From Engraulis encrasicolus (lineage: Eukaryota; Chordata; Actinopteri; Clupeiformes; Engraulidae), in NCBI RefSeq assembly GCF_034702125.1, contig NC_085861.1, positions 4,599,645 to 4,663,644 of the forward strand: a stretch of 64,000 nt of DNA, given 5' to 3'. Each line of letters begins with the position of its first letter. Within the stretch, counting starts at the first letter, position 1. Of the stretch, positions 44,951 through 62,307 are shown piece by piece. The position numbers were made by a program, and so were the translations under genes. Below the pieces are notes generated by a model, which was not told where the DNA came from, did not search any database, and worked only from the letters and a program-made list of their open reading frames with translations.

Positions 44951-45179
44951 CACATACGCATGCAGCTTAAGGCCTCCCATCCACCCACCCTGAACGGCTA
45001 ATGAGGATTAAGCCATTTAAGTTCAGGCCAATGAATCACGGCAAACAAAAACAAACCAATCTGTAAGTTCCAGGGGGAGGGGATTAAATATGTAATGTCA
45101 TCATGTAAACAACGATCTCAATGTCACTCATGCTGTTAGAGCCCGCAACCACTGGAGCCACACGCACGCACACGTACGT

Positions 45180-46738
45180 CAGTGCTTGACACTAACTTTT
45201 TCGCTTACCAGCCATTTTGGCTAGTGGTTTTCCTGACTCACTAGCCATTGGGCCTTTTCACTAGCCATAATTCTCTTAACCATCATAGCAGCTTTAAAGA
45301 ATTATATAATAGGGTGTAATAATGTGATGTAGGCTAACATAATATAATATGATAGGGCTGCACAATTAATCGAAAAATAATCAAAATCGTGATAACATAG
45401 TGAAATCGAACTCATGATTTTAATCGTGATTTAATCGTGGCAATAGTGACCTACTTTTGAGAGCGTCCTTGAAGCCAAAACATACTGGCAGGCTGGTGTT
45501 TACTGGCCTGAAATCTGTCCACTTAAGTTTCATGCTATTGCCTTTACATAATTATTACAATTCATTTTATTTTGCTCATCCCGTATGTAATTCATTCTTG
45601 GTTATATTTAATCTTGTTATAATTTTCAAAAAAATCTGCAAAAATCAATAATCGTGATTAATAATCGTGATTATGATTTTGACCAAAATAATCGTGATTA
45701 TGATTTTTTCCATAATCGTGCAGTCCTATAATATAATATAATATAATATAATATAATATAATATAATATAAATATAAAACATTTGCGCCTTTGATCTGAA
45801 AGGCACTTTCTTCATATCATATAGGCCAATCTGTGGAGGTTGCCGTCCAAATTGATGCGCAAAGTAGATAGCAAAAGTCATTGCCAAGTTCGCCTCTCCT
45901 CGGTCATGGATGTGGAATAACACCTCTTCTGGAATATTTTCTTATAGTGTCCACTAAAAAGCGCACACAGATGCGGTAACTAGGCCTACAGAAGGGGCTA
46001 CGACTTCCTTTCATTTCGTTTAATATTGAGTTGTTTAAATAAACGGACGCAAGGCGAAATGGGCAAGGGACGTGCTTAATGCAGTCTGGAAGGCTGCAGT
46101 AGGCTACTGCTCGTTGTTTAAGCCCGGTTTGACAGTCGGGAACAACAGGACAAGAAACATGGAGGAATATTAAAGTATGAAGACATACAGGCAAATCAGA
46201 AAATAATTTAAACCGAACATTATTAATGCCGCATGTGTCCTTGTCTTATCACTGCGCTTATAGTCTCGAGACTTTCACAAGACAGGCTGGCGTGTTTTCC
46301 TCTCGCCTTGGTCATTTTAATGTACACTACTACTAAGTATTGAACTAATGACAGATCGCAAAACACGTCAGTTGAGATGAACTTGGCTACTTTATTTTCA
46401 CGACAAGGTTTTCAGTGACATTTCCTAACGCACGCTGATATGCCGGTAGCTCGTTGCCACTCCTCTTCGCAAGACTAGTCCTCTCAGATTCTTGGCATGC
46501 GTGACACACAGGTGACACGTGACACAGGTGCTTCATGGGTATTGTAGGCTCGCGAAATTGCATTGTATTGCTTTTGTAGCAAAGACGGTCCGAGGAAAAA
46601 AACTACAAAATGCGGTGCCTCATCATTCAGAATAGTAACGGACCCGCCAGAATGGCTAGTGAACCTTCGGTATCTACTAGCCAACGCCGATATTCACCCG
46701 CATTTGGCTACCTGGCGTGTGTTAAGTGTTAAGCCCTG
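45180..46738. mobile_element. Non-autonomous hAT element with perfect 8-bp target duplication
   Basis: Ends CAGTGCTTGACACTAAC and ...TTAAGCCCTG are inverted, bordered by ACGTACGT on both sides (45172-45179, 46739-46746). Subterminal CTAGCCA/TGGCTAG motifs repeat near both ends. No intact transposase frame. The AGGGCTGCAC MITE and an AATAT microsatellite lie inside. Confidence 0.85.
45354..45727. mobile_element. AGGGCTGCAC MITE, copy 2, nested in the hAT element
   Basis: Inverted ends AGGGCTGCACAATTAATCG / ATAATCGTGCAGTCCT, in the opposite orientation to copies 1 and 3. Flanking ATAATATGAT and ATAATATAAT match at nine of ten positions, but the region is a TATAA microsatellite, which weakens this. 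Confidence 0.75.
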
Positions 46739-46746
46739 ACGTACGT

Positions 46747-46891
<145 letters not shown>

Positions 46892-47339
46892 TACAGTTAG
46901 GGCCAGAAATATTTGGACAGCAACACAATTATCATCCTTTTCCACCCTATACCCCACCACAATGGATTTGAAATAAAACAAACAAGCTGTGCATTAACTG
47001 TAGACTCTCGGTGTTAATGTGAAGGTGTTAAAATCCATATCGCATAAACAGGAATGAAATAGCAACGTTTTTTGTGTGTGTTGCCCACTTTTCAAGGGAT
47101 CAAAAGTAATTGGACAGTAGGCTTCTCAGCTATTTTCCAGTCAGATGTGTGTTATTCCCATACTACACCATCACCAAGATGTCAATAAGTTCATTTGAAG
47201 TGTTCCATTTGCATTTCCATATATTTTTACGGAATATCCATGAGATCCAAAGTCCATCTGTCACCATCAGTGATGCAAGCCATCATAAGGTGGAAAAAAA
47301 TCAAAACAAACCCATTTGAGAGATGGGGAAACATTGAAT

Positions 47340-48500
47340 ATGATTAATTCAAGAGTTCAGAATGTTGGGAAAAAGAAATACCAGAGCAACACCAAATTAC
47401 CTGGCAGACATGGAAGACAAATGCTGTGGATGACAGACAATATTCTGTATCTGGTGAACAAAAACCCATCTCCCAACAGTTGGCCAGATGTAGAACAGTG
47501 TCCAGGTGAACGGTGGAGACATGTCCAAGGCAACAATCAAGAAAAAGATCAAGAACATTGAGGAACACTTCACCATAGGAAATACAGAGGGTTCACTAAA
47601 AGATGTAAATTATTGATTGCATCAGAAATAGCAATACCAGATTTGGCTTTGCCAAACAACATCTTAAAAAGACTGTATAGGTCTTGAGTTACTTCCTGAC
47701 CATGTTCTAAGTGGTGAATTTTCATTAATGCCCTCTGGGAGGCGCTATTATTCTGTCAGGACAAAAACAAAGCGTTACTCTGGATCATTCATCCCTACAA
47801 CCATTAGATTATTAAACAAGGTTGTAGGGGTAGAGTTCATTACTGACCATTTAATTTACTGAGGGCTGCTCATCACTGACAGGACAGGGTGTTTGAATGT
47901 ATGTGTTAAAATGTGTATGTTTTTGTTTCCTATTTATTATTTATTGTTTTTTGTTTCCTTTAGGTTTTGTATTTCATTTTTCTACTCTTTTTATTTATAC
48001 TATCTATTCATTGACTGATGGAGACTGGGACCGCAAACTGAATTGCCCTTCATGGGACTAATAAAGTAATCTGAATCTGAATCTGAATCTGAATGTATGG
48101 GCAGAGGAGACAAATATCATCTTGTACAAGGGTAATGGGAAGAAATGAGTATAGAGAAGGGAAGGAACTGCTCATGATTCAAAGCACACCACCCAATCAG
48201 TGAATCATGGTGGTTGTAGTGTCATGGTGAGGGCATGCATATCTGTCAATACGATTATCCCCTTGTATTTATTGATGATGAGGACTACCGACAAAAGCCA
48301 CAGGATGAATTCTGAAGATTTTCAGGCTATATTATCATGTCATATTAAACCTAATGGTTCTGGACTCATTGGACAATGCTTCACAGTGCAGATGGACAAT
48401 GACCCAAAGCTTCATCTGAAAGCCACTAGCCATTTCTACCCCAAAAAAGTGGAATATTATTCAATGGCCCAGTCAATCACCTCACCTGAGTACGGTTGAG
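47340..48500 (+). pseudogene. Broken Tc1 transposase
   Basis: N-terminal part: STKLPGRH-like 'NTKLPGRHGR' (AT-hook area) and NILYLVNKNP near 47385-47470. C-terminal part: HGGCSVMV and 'QMDNDPKLH' (second catalytic Asp of the DDE triad) near 48205-48420. The two parts are separated by stops, frameshifts and the LINE insertion, so no functional enzyme can be made. Confidence 0.85.
47690..48090 (+). mobile_element. 3' end of a non-LTR retrotransposon inside the Tc1 element
   Basis: Encodes MPSGRRYYSVRTKTKRYSG and SFIPTTIRLLN, a C-terminal LINE signature, followed by 'GGGACTAATAAAGTAATCTG' and a (AATCTG)n tail. Tc1 sequence resumes at about 48094 (GGGCAGAGGAGACAAATATC). Its family differs from the L2-like copies in the gene introns. 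Confidence 0.75.
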
Positions 48501-49358
48501 CAAGTATTTCACTTGCTGGAGGCAAAACTGAAGGGAAAACACCCTAAGAATAAGCAGGAACTGAAGACTGTTGCAATAGAGAGCTCACCATAGCATCACC
48601 AGGGATAAAACCCAGTGTCTATTGATGTCTATGGATTGCAAATTACAGGCTGTAACTGACTGGAAAGTATTTGCAACCAAATAATTAAAAACTGAAAGTT
48701 TGATGTATAAATACTAGACTGTCCAATTACTTTTGGTCCCTTAAAAATGGGGTAGCACTGATAGAAAATGTCATAATTCCTTCACAGTTCACTCGATTTG
48801 GACGCAAACACCCCCATATTAAAGCTGAAAGTCTGCTGTTAATGTACATCTTGTTTGTTTCTTTTCAAATCCATTGGGATGGTGTACAACACCAAAAACA
48901 TGAAAATTGTGCAGATGTCCAAATATTTATGGCCCTAACTGTACATTCACTTGCTCAGACACAGACACACATGAAGACTCACTGTCTCTCACACACACAC
49001 ACACGCACGTCCAAATGTACCCAACTACCCGTGCTCAGTCCATAAGGGTTAGAAAACAAGAAAACAGATTTTTTTTTTCACAGAGAAGCGCGGCGTTCCA
49101 TTGGAATGTATGGATGGGCTGGCTGGGCAGGCTGGGACGGAATGCAGATTACCGCAGATAGAATGCGTATGCAGAGCAGACCGTACCAGTGTGAAACGGA
49201 CAACTGAACAGCCTGTGAAGAACCTCTTGCGCTCGCGTTGTCTGTGCTCGCGTTGTCCCCGTACCGCGCACGCAAATGTTCAATGTGAAAAGAATAATCT
49301 GTTTCCATGTCTTCTAACCGTTTCCGACTGAGCACAGATACATTTAGACACATTTGGA

Positions 49359-49652
49359 CATAGCCGTGGGAAGTAGGGGTGCAGGGGGTGCGGCCGCACC
49401 CCCTGCTGTGGGAACTAGCGGTGCAATGGGTTACAAGCACAATAACTTTTCTGACCATTTTCAGCCCCCATAGGGTAGCCAGACGTCCGTCATTCGGACA
49501 CTGATTAAAATGCATTAAAATGCATTAAAATGCAGGAAATTGCATCGAAGACACACATTTTCTTGGGGGAGGACCCCCAAAAAATGTGCAAAAAATGCCT
49601 GCACCCCCTGCACCCCTGCACCCCCTGTCACAGACGAGTTCCCACGGCTCTG
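49359..49652. mobile_element. hAT-like MITE with GCCGTGGGAA ends
   Basis: Ends CATAGCCGTGGGAA / TTCCCACGGCTCTG, flanked by a perfect 8-bp CATTTGGA (49351-49358, 49653-49660). Subterminal CACCCCCTGC repeats occur on both sides. Confidence 0.82.
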
Positions 49653-49944
49653 CATTTGGACTTGTTTCATCCCATGATTGCAATGTGAATGAGCCATTAG
49701 CCTACACACAATGTTACATCATTCAGTAATTACAACATTATAAATCACCACCACCACCTCAACTCAAACATACACAAACCCTGGTGAGGAAGGAATTACA
49801 TTGGGAGTGTGTCCACTCCACTCCACATAATGACTGGTTTGGATGCCATGGCATGGAGTCAGTGGACACAGGACCGCTGCTACTTGGTTTCTGAGGCCCG
49901 GAGCATAACTGGTCAGGAGCCCCCCCCTTACAATTAAATAATAA

Positions 49945-50168
49945 TATTACATTACATTGCACTTAGCTGACTTTCATTTATTCAAAGCGACTTAGTTATT
50001 ATTTTTCAGGGTATTGGTTACAGTCCCTGGAGCAGTGTGGAGTTAGGTGCCTTGCTCAAGGGCACTTCAGTCATGGATGGAGATGTGGGGAGAGGTCAGG
50101 GGGGATTTAAACCTGCAACCCCTAGATTGAAAGACACATTTTCTAACCACTTGGCCACGGCTGCCCCT
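49945..50168 (-). mobile_element. Common fish interspersed repeat with tRNA-like 3' part
   Basis: Contains ACATTGCACTTAGCTGACTT, CAAAGCGACTTAG, CCTTGCTCAAGGGCACTTCA and ends TTGGCCACGGCTGCCC. A related repeat lies at 53690-53900. Class not assigned with certainty. Confidence 0.55.
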
Positions 50169-50186
50169 CATAATAATAGTATTATT

Positions 50187-50535
50187 AGGGCTGCACGATT
50201 ATTATCATAATCACGATTATTTTGGTCAAAATCACGATTATTGATTTTTGCAGATTTTTTTGAAAATTATAACAGGATGAAATATAACCAAGAATGAATT
50301 ACATACGGGATGAGCAAAATAAAAATTAATTGTAATAATTATGTAAAGGCAATAGCATGAAACTTAGGTGGACAGATTTCTGGCCAGAAACACCAGCCTG
50401 TCAGTATATTCTGGCTTCAAGGACGCTCTCAAAGGTAGGTCACTATTGCCACGATTAAATCACGATTAAAATCATGAGTTCGATTTCAATATTTTATCAC
50501 GATTTTGATTATTTTTCGATTAATTGTGCAGCCCT
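50187..50535. mobile_element. AGGGCTGCAC MITE, copy 3
   Basis: Same ends and interior as copy 1 (ACCAAGAATGAATTACATAC, ACACCAGCCTGTCAGTAT). No clean flanking duplication was read. Confidence 0.8.
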
Positions 50536-50717
50536 AGTACATATTATAGTCCTCCATTTTGGGGGCGAAGTGGTTGGTGCCCTAAGTGCTCTGCTTATGC
50601 CTAGCGGCGGCCCGGAGTGGGTATTTCCTAGCCAGTCAAGTCCAGTCCAGTTCAATATTGACTGTGCTCATCAGCTTGACAAATACGCCTCACAGAAGAA
50701 GGCAGGGTGGCAGGCAG

Positions 50718-52870
<2,153 letters not shown>

Positions 52871-53689
52871 GAAGAGGAGGGCTATAGCAGCTAGCCGCCT
52901 CAGATGACGGAGGCAGACAACACTGCCCAGCACATCACAGTGCAAAACACACACAATGGCCGTTTTTGAATGTTTTTAGCCGCAGACGGCTATCCCAAGC
53001 AGCTCAATTGGCTGGGTAACCGCCAAATCTGGCAACACTGCCCAGCCCAGCACATCACAGTACAGGCCTGCAGTGGCCAAGCAACAGATGGCCTTGACAA
53101 AACACAATTATGATTTCCGGCAAATCCCTCCGATGTGGCACAGAGCCGCAAGTCCACAAACACCCACACGCCCGTTTACACAGTTAGACACACACAGTAC
53201 ACTGGTCTTTCATGTGTTGTCTGTGGGGTGATGGCAGATTGCATCATTCTTACGTAAAGGTAGTAGTAGTGTGGGAGTGCAGGTAGGCAGGCCGGATGCA
53301 TCCTCAGCTTGGGCTGTGTTAGTCTTGGCCAAGACGGAGGATGTTTCATATTGTTACCATGGGAGAGGTCAGTACATTTAGAGAACTTTATATAAGACAC
53401 GACAAAACACGACACGACCATATGACTCAACTCACTCCTCCCCAGGTGAGCATTGGTTTTGGTCTGGAACTATACGGGTTCTCCGTTAGTAAACAATCCC
53501 TGGCCTTGCGGTCCAAACTGCACACTGTTCAACCTCTGATTGTTGGAAACCACTGTCGGTCATATAAGATCAGGTGAAAGTGAAGTGAAAGCCCAACTGG
53601 GAAACTCCAATTCCCATTGTCATTGTGACACAGCACTCCACACCACACAAGTGAACAGTGCACACCGCACACAACAAAACTGTATTTAT

Positions 53690-53905
53690 GCCTCACCCGT
53701 GCAAGGGGGCAGCCCCCAATGGCGCCCCAAGGGAGCAGTGCGGCAGGACGGTACCATGCTCAGGGTACGTCAGTCATGGAGGAGGATGGGGGAGAGCACT
53801 GGCTAATTACTCCCCCACACCAGCCTGGCAGGTCGGGACTCGAACCGGCAACCTTTGGGCTACAAATCTGACACCCTAACCGCTTACACATGACTGCCCA
53901 TAGGG
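53690..53905 (-). mobile_element. Interspersed repeat with reversed tRNA-like promoter
   Basis: GGACTCGAACCGGCAACCTT resembles a reversed B box and TCTGACACCCTAACCGC the A-box side. It ends ACATGACTGCCC. Related to 49945-50168. Confidence 0.5.
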
Positions 53906-54526
53906 AACAAGGAGGATGATGGTCACGCCGGAAGTCACAAGGTGAGAGGCCTGTGGGTGACAGGCCAATGTGACCCCCAGTGGATTAAACCTGTGAAAAA
54001 TGTATTGCTGGAAGACAATGTGGTTGCGGGAAGACACCGCGACCTACTCCTAGTCGTCTGAAATGAGCTATTGAAAAGGCACTGCTTGCGGTGGAACTCA
54101 CCACAGTACTACTGCCCAGGGCCGCTGCTAAGGTTTTGGAGGCCCCAAGCATAACTAGTCAGGAGGACCCCTTCATAATTAAATAATAATACATTTTTTA
54201 GTCAATCGTAATTTAGGAGGCCCCGATTTTGGGGGCAAAGTGGTTGAGGCCCTAAGCGCTCTGCTTACTCTGCTTATACCTAGCGGCGGCCCCTGGCCAG
54301 GTTTTGTGGTTTTGTTACTGGACTGAGTATTACGTTAAACTTCGACTTTTTTTTCGCACACCTCAGCTGGCAGGTGCGTTGGAGATGGCCCATGGGTCAC
54401 TCAGCAACAACTTAAAGAAACTCCTGCACACTGACCATTTCGCTGTTCTTTCTTTAACAACGTTTCTGTACTAGACCTTCATCAGGCATCAGTTGTTACT
54501 GGACAGAGTATGACACCATCATCGAG

Positions 54527-54680
54527 AAGAGAAGAGAAGAGAAGAGAAGAGAAGAGAAGAGAAGAGAAGAGAAGAGAAGAGAAGAGAAGAGAAGAGAAGA
54601 GAAGAGAAGAGAAGAGAAGAGAAGAGAAGAGAAGAGGAGAGGAGAGGAGAGGAGAGGAGAGGAGATGAGAGGAGTGGATA
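54527..54680. repeat. (GAAGA)n then (GGAGA)n pentanucleotide array
   Basis: About 22 AGAGA-A units pass into GGAGA units. 54680-55390 beyond it contains no supported gene, though CCGTACC-rich inverted pieces occur at 55010-55045 and 55245-55270. Confidence 0.9.
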
Positions 54681-55397
54681 CACAGTACATCTATCTCATT
54701 AGACAGTACAAAAAAGCTATGACGTATCATGTCCTAGTGTATTTTGACAACTCTGAAGCTTACTGTATCAAATTCCTTTTATAAATGTGTATCTCTAATG
54801 TCATGTGTTGTTTTGCCAAACTGTGAAGAGCATTAAGCCCCACCAACCAAAATGCGACTACCTCTCCCTTGCAGTTTTCTATTATGTGCATCAATGCCAT
54901 GATGACGGAAATACTGCGTGTGCTTACTGCTTGTGTGGCGTCCACAACTCCACAACTATCCTAATAAAAATAGGATGCTCCATCATGTACTGTGCTCGTT
55001 TGGTACAGACTACCGCCCTGTACCGTACCAAACCGTACCGTACTGTTTCCAGCTGTACATGTACTGTTACAGACCTCCTCCATATTCTGCAAGTAATGTA
55101 TCCAATGCTCTTCCAATTAGCCTCTCTCAACATGATGTCAGACTAGCTCCATTTTTGAAGCGAAGCAGGAAAAAAACGGTTGACAATGACATCCACAACT
55201 AATGCAAGTAGGTCCCATGCTCCATGTCCTGTACTTGTTTTGTACGGCACTGTACCGTACCGAACGTCTGTTTCCAAAGGTTCTGTATGAGTACATGTAC
55301 AACAGATGTGACGTTTGTAACGTGACGTCAGAGAAGTTCAATTTTTAACGCGAAGCATTGAAAACCGCCAACTGGTTTCCATAGAAAATAGTGAGGT

Positions 55398-55614
55398 GGG
55401 GGGTGCTGTGGCGCAGCGCGCTAAGCCCCCCACATTTGGGCTTGCATGTCCACCCACAGGGACCCCGGTTCGAGTCCGGCCGGGATCATTTCCCGAACCT
55501 CTCCTGTCTCTCTGTCCCATTCGCTTCCCGTCACCATCTTCGACTGTCCTGTCAAATAAAGACATGAAAGCCCCTAAAAATATATATAAAAAATAAATAA
55601 TAAAAAAAGAAGAC
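55398..55614 (+). mobile_element. Full-length tRNA-derived SINE
   Basis: A-box-like TGGCGCAGCGCGCTAAGC, B box GGTTCGAGTCC (55467-55477), body CTGTCTCTCTGTCCCATTCG, then ATGAAAGCCCC and an A-rich tail. Flanked by the 8-bp repeat AGTGAGGT (55390-55397, 55615-55622). This is the reference copy for the others in the window. Confidence 0.9.
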
Positions 55615-55840
55615 AGTGAGGTATAAATTTGCATGTCTATGCCGGCGGACTGGATGCTACTTTTCCTGCTTCAAATGCACTGAGAATCGAAGGTGTCTCT
55701 AACGTCACGTGAAAAAAGCCAATTCTCACCACCAGCCTCTCCCCAATTATCCTCAATGTCATTTTGCAACGCAGCCTGTGCCAACCTGCCCTGACAGCGG
55801 TGCTGAACTGGGCCAAAAAAAAAGGGCCGGGCATTTTATT

Positions 55841-56018
55841 TTTTTAATGTCGTTTTTTGGTATTTTACGACTTTATATAGAATAGCACAGTTTGAGAGAT
55901 GGACAAGAAGTGAATGGGGAGAGAGATAGGGAGGGGTAGGTAAAGGACCCGGGCCGGGAATCGAACCAGGGTCAGCTGCATGGTAGACGAGTACCCTACC
56001 GGTTGGCCACGGCAGAGC
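55841..56018 (-). mobile_element. tRNA-derived SINE, second type
   Basis: On the minus strand: GCCGTGGCCAACCGGTAGGG (A-box side), TGGTTCGATTCCCGGCC (B box), then a GAGAGAGATAGGGAGG-type body and T-rich left end. Similar to the SINE in the plekhf2 intron. Flanks GCATTTTATTTT / GCATTCATTTT are an imperfect target duplication. Confidence 0.75.
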
Positions 56019-57480
56019 ATTCATTTTCAGCCAAAACCGGTCCACCAGGCATTGAGAAAGACAATGAAGCCTGTTGTAACATTTTTAGTCATCTATTACG
56101 AGCTATTTTGACCACAACAGCCAAACATATTTTCAAATCTGACTCAGAGAGGTCAGCTGTGACTGCATGAGGGCTGATACACTACTACATTGAGGAGGGG
56201 AGTACCAGTCCAAAATCATCAACAGCCCACCTGCCAAATGCCCTGTATGCCTTATGGCCAACCCCGCCGTGCATGTCAGCAGTAAGCGGATATGAAGAGG
56301 AACCATTGACAGTAAATAGAATGGACGCCAAATCAACGCTATTTGCCATTCAACGCTTTGAAGCTAGATTTGGGAACATTCCAACTTACATTCCACCTTA
56401 GCAACGCCAAACGCAGGTGCTGATTGGACAACAACAAGACTTCTAACGGTCAATCAAACCATGTTCTGATGCTCATTGGTCAATTTAACTTTTAATATCT
56501 CTCTAAAACAAAACATCACCACAAAAAATCACCACCCTGGTAAGTTGGAGAGCAAAGGGACCTACTAGTTGAGCGAAAAAGTATCCCCCTGAAGTGTCAT
56601 TTAAGGGAGATACAGGGTTTTATGTCTCTCATAGGAATGAATGGGATTTGGCCATTTTTTGGTCTTTTTGGGTCCAACCTTGGCTCCAACTTGGCTTCAA
56701 CAATGAAATAGAATTTTGGCCTCCATTCTATTTACTCTCAATGAGAGGAACACAAGGTGCCGTACCGTACAGTTGGGTCATCAGACACTGGGACTCGACC
56801 AACTCAGATCTTAACACTTACAACTTGGTGTGCTTTTTTGGTGGCATGGTAGAAACTCAGAAATGCATTTGCATTAATCTGTCACTAATATAAAAGAAGT
56901 AACGAGTTAAGAAAGATTTAATTAAGAGGGTAGGGTAGGTCGGTCGGGGTCCCAAAGTGTCTGATTACACGTGAAATGACGCAGGTAGGTACACATGCCC
57001 GGGGCATGGCATGAACGTTTCTATTCCATTAACATGGAAGTTTCCATAATTTCACGGTCAAATACAAATGTACCGTGTTGTTCCCTTTTTAAACAGCTGG
57101 TTTAATGAAAGAAAATAAATAAAAGTAATTATTAGATTAGATAGATTAATGAAACGAAATAAAGCGATCAAGAGCGAGGAGGGATGCCTCACATAGCCTG
57201 AAAGCATCACTTCAGACTGAGATGGGACACAACACTGGGCTCCAATTGTCAATTCTCTTGAAAATAGAAAAGCTGTCAAAGGACCTCTATTCAACAGAGA
57301 TATCTTTCTGTCTCTCAATCTTCCTCTCCATCCATCCATCCCTCCATCCATCCATCCATCCATCCATCTAGCTCTGGTGAGGCGCCGTCACATTACAAGA
57401 AGGGACACACTCAAGATGACTCATCCCCACACTGTTCACTGTTCTCTCTCGGTAGTGGCAGGCGACGGGTCCACTTTGTA
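56019..57480. other. No gene recognised
   Basis: Contains a fragment of the CAGTCCAGCGCTG-type repeat (56115-56280), an inverted relative of the 4105-4140 phrase near 56710-56745, and an (ATCC)n tract at 57330-57368. The remainder is unique-looking. Confidence 0.4.
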
Positions 57481-57488
57481 GAGAGGAG

Positions 57489-57735
57489 TGGAGAGATGTG
57501 GGGAGGGGAAGAGGAGAGGGGAGTGGAGAGGAGGAGGAGAGGAGAGGAGAGGGGAGGAGGAGAGGAGAGGAGAGGAGAGGGGAGGAGAGGAGAGGAGAGG
57601 GGGATGGAGGAGAGGGGGATAGAGGAGAGGAGAGGAGAGGAGAGGATAGGAGATGAGAGGAGAGGAGAAGAAGAGAGTGACAGAGGAGGAGGAGGGGAGG
57701 AGGGAGCGGGAGAGAGAGTAGGGAGAAGGGGGGCA
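57489..57735. repeat. GAGAGGA polypurine tract
   Basis: About 245 bases of GGAGA-type repeat bracketed by two copies of 'GGCGACGGGTCCACTTTG' (57461 and 57738), so the tract lies inside a small direct duplication. Confidence 0.9.
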
Positions 57736-57761
57736 GGCGACGGGTCCACTTTGCAGAGGAG

Positions 57762-58103
57762 TGGAGTAGGGTTTAATCCCGGGACCCGGGATTCCCGGGA
57801 AATCTGATCAAAACAATTTCCCGTTTCCCGGGAAAGCCATGACGGGAAACCGGGAAAAAAATTAAGTGCGTGTCTATTTGTTGTCCCAGCAACATAAGCA
57901 ACAGTGCCATCTAGCAGCGGTAACACTTCAGGCTCATTTAAGCAGCAGCAGTACAGGCCCATTTCAGCAATGTCTGAGGTGCGCGGTTGACGTATTATTT
58001 CATCCGCAACCGCTTCTCAGAATTTCTAATCCACCCGCCCTAATGTTTTTCTCCAATTTCCAAAACCGAATCCGCCCGCCATCCGCCTATTAGTTTTTAG
58101 TAT
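57762..58103. mobile_element. Repeat that received the piggyBac insertion (left part)
   Basis: Begins with CCCGGGATTCCCGGGAAATC and further CCCGGGAA motifs characteristic of a widespread fish hAT-like repeat. It continues to TTTAGTATT at the TTAA target. Sequence right of the transposon (62996 on) presumably continues it. Identity inferred only. Confidence 0.4.
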
Positions 58104-59020
58104 TTAACCCCTTAAGCCGCACTGTGGCGCTCACGGCACGATGCCGCCATTTTGTTTTAAAAAAAATAAAGAATTTGTTGTCCTATAGACTGTACACAAG
58201 CTTATAATGGTCATACCACACACCGTTCGAAAGCTGAGAACGTCAGCTTTCATATGAACCCATCCTCAAAGATCAACACTCTCCACACAGCTAACAGTGG
58301 GCTAATCTTCTCTGTGTGTGATGTCATCAAAATTGCAACCGAAAACGGGGTGTACTTACCTTTGAAAATTTCTCAATATTCCCAACGAATGTTTTATGGT
58401 CCAAGATTTCTTCTCTGAGTCATCCAGTGTCCACAATGTTGGAATATCCAGGCCATTTACTTCAAATCCTTGTGTTTTTGTGATAATCCCAATGTTTCTT
58501 GGCTTCCTGCATACGTTGTGTAATTGTATTTCTTCACTACAAGCGTCTTTGAAGACGAAGGAATCCACTCCACCGCACGAAATGCGCAAAACAGTGCCTG
58601 AATGATGTTCTCGAAGGTCTTAGCTTTTGATTGACACCACCCACGAGCCAATCGGATCCTCCTATGGAAAGTTACAGGCGATTGAAGACCAATAGGGCAC
58701 TGCTATTCAAATCTGACCTCCCGTCTTTACCTCGCCATTGGCGTAGGACAGTGAGAGTTTCGGGTTTCATGAGTCACTGAATATTATAGTTGAGATTCAT
58801 AGCTTTCAAACGAGCTATCACTCGACTGCCTTGGACTTACAGAGAACCACCCACTTGCTGTTTTCGATGTTTGCGTAATTGCTCGCGTAAACAGCAAGCT
58901 GTAGAGTTTTGAGAGGACGCACGGTTACGCGAGAGAACAGTAGACTTTACACAGACTTCGGAAGACAGCACGGGACATACAGTTTGCGTACAGTCTTACA
59001 GACAGTCTACTGCATGCAAA

Positions 59021-61800
<2,780 letters not shown>

Positions 61801-61842
61801 GACTCCCCCCTCCCCCTCTCCCCCCTACTTCTCTTTCTCTCA

Positions 61843-61844
<2 letters not shown>

Positions 61845-61940
<96 letters not shown>

Positions 61941-61945
61941 ACACA

Positions 61946-62007
<62 letters not shown>

Positions 62008-62084
62008 GGGAAGAAAGAATGATGCTGGACTTCCGGACTGGATTTCATTTTCACACTTTTCATTGCCACATGGCATGGTTTGCA

Positions 62085-62172
<88 letters not shown>
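61845..62172. repeat. Two (CA)n arrays in the transposase 3' UTR
   Basis: 61845-62004 and 62083-62172, separated by a 78-bp unique spacer. They begin about 45 bases after the stop codon. Confidence 0.95.
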
Positions 62173-62179
<7 letters not shown>

Positions 62180-62301
62180 TTATACACTGTATTAGTTTTG
62201 TATTATTAGTTATATTGATATTGTTATGTTATGTTCTTGTTTGTATATAGTTGATTTTTTAATTATTTTAAATATTTTGCCTTTCTTATTTCTACTATTT
62301 T

Positions 62302-62307
62302 ATTAAA
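62302..62307 (+). promoter_or_regulatory. Candidate polyadenylation signal of the transposase
   Basis: ATTAAA about 500 bases after the stop codon, followed by T-rich sequence (TTGTTTTAGCCTTTCTTT). It is the best placed signal inside the element. Confidence 0.4.

Larger units (their letters stand above)
46894..48941 (+). mobile_element. Decayed Tc1-like transposon
   Basis: TA flanks (46892-46893, 48942-48943) and ends starting CAGTTAGGGCCAGAAATATT, inverted at the right (AATATTTATGGCCCTAACTG). Inverted repeats extend about 200 bp, with an inner motif AAAAGTAATTGGACAGT / CTGTCCAATTACTTTT, the IR/DR layout of fish Tc1 elements. It carries a broken transposase and an inserted LINE tail. Confidence 0.9.

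Noticed and set aside
55467..55477. Functional tRNA gene
   Set aside because: A and B boxes are present, but no cloverleaf or anticodon arm could be drawn, and the body, A-rich tail and target duplication identify a SINE.
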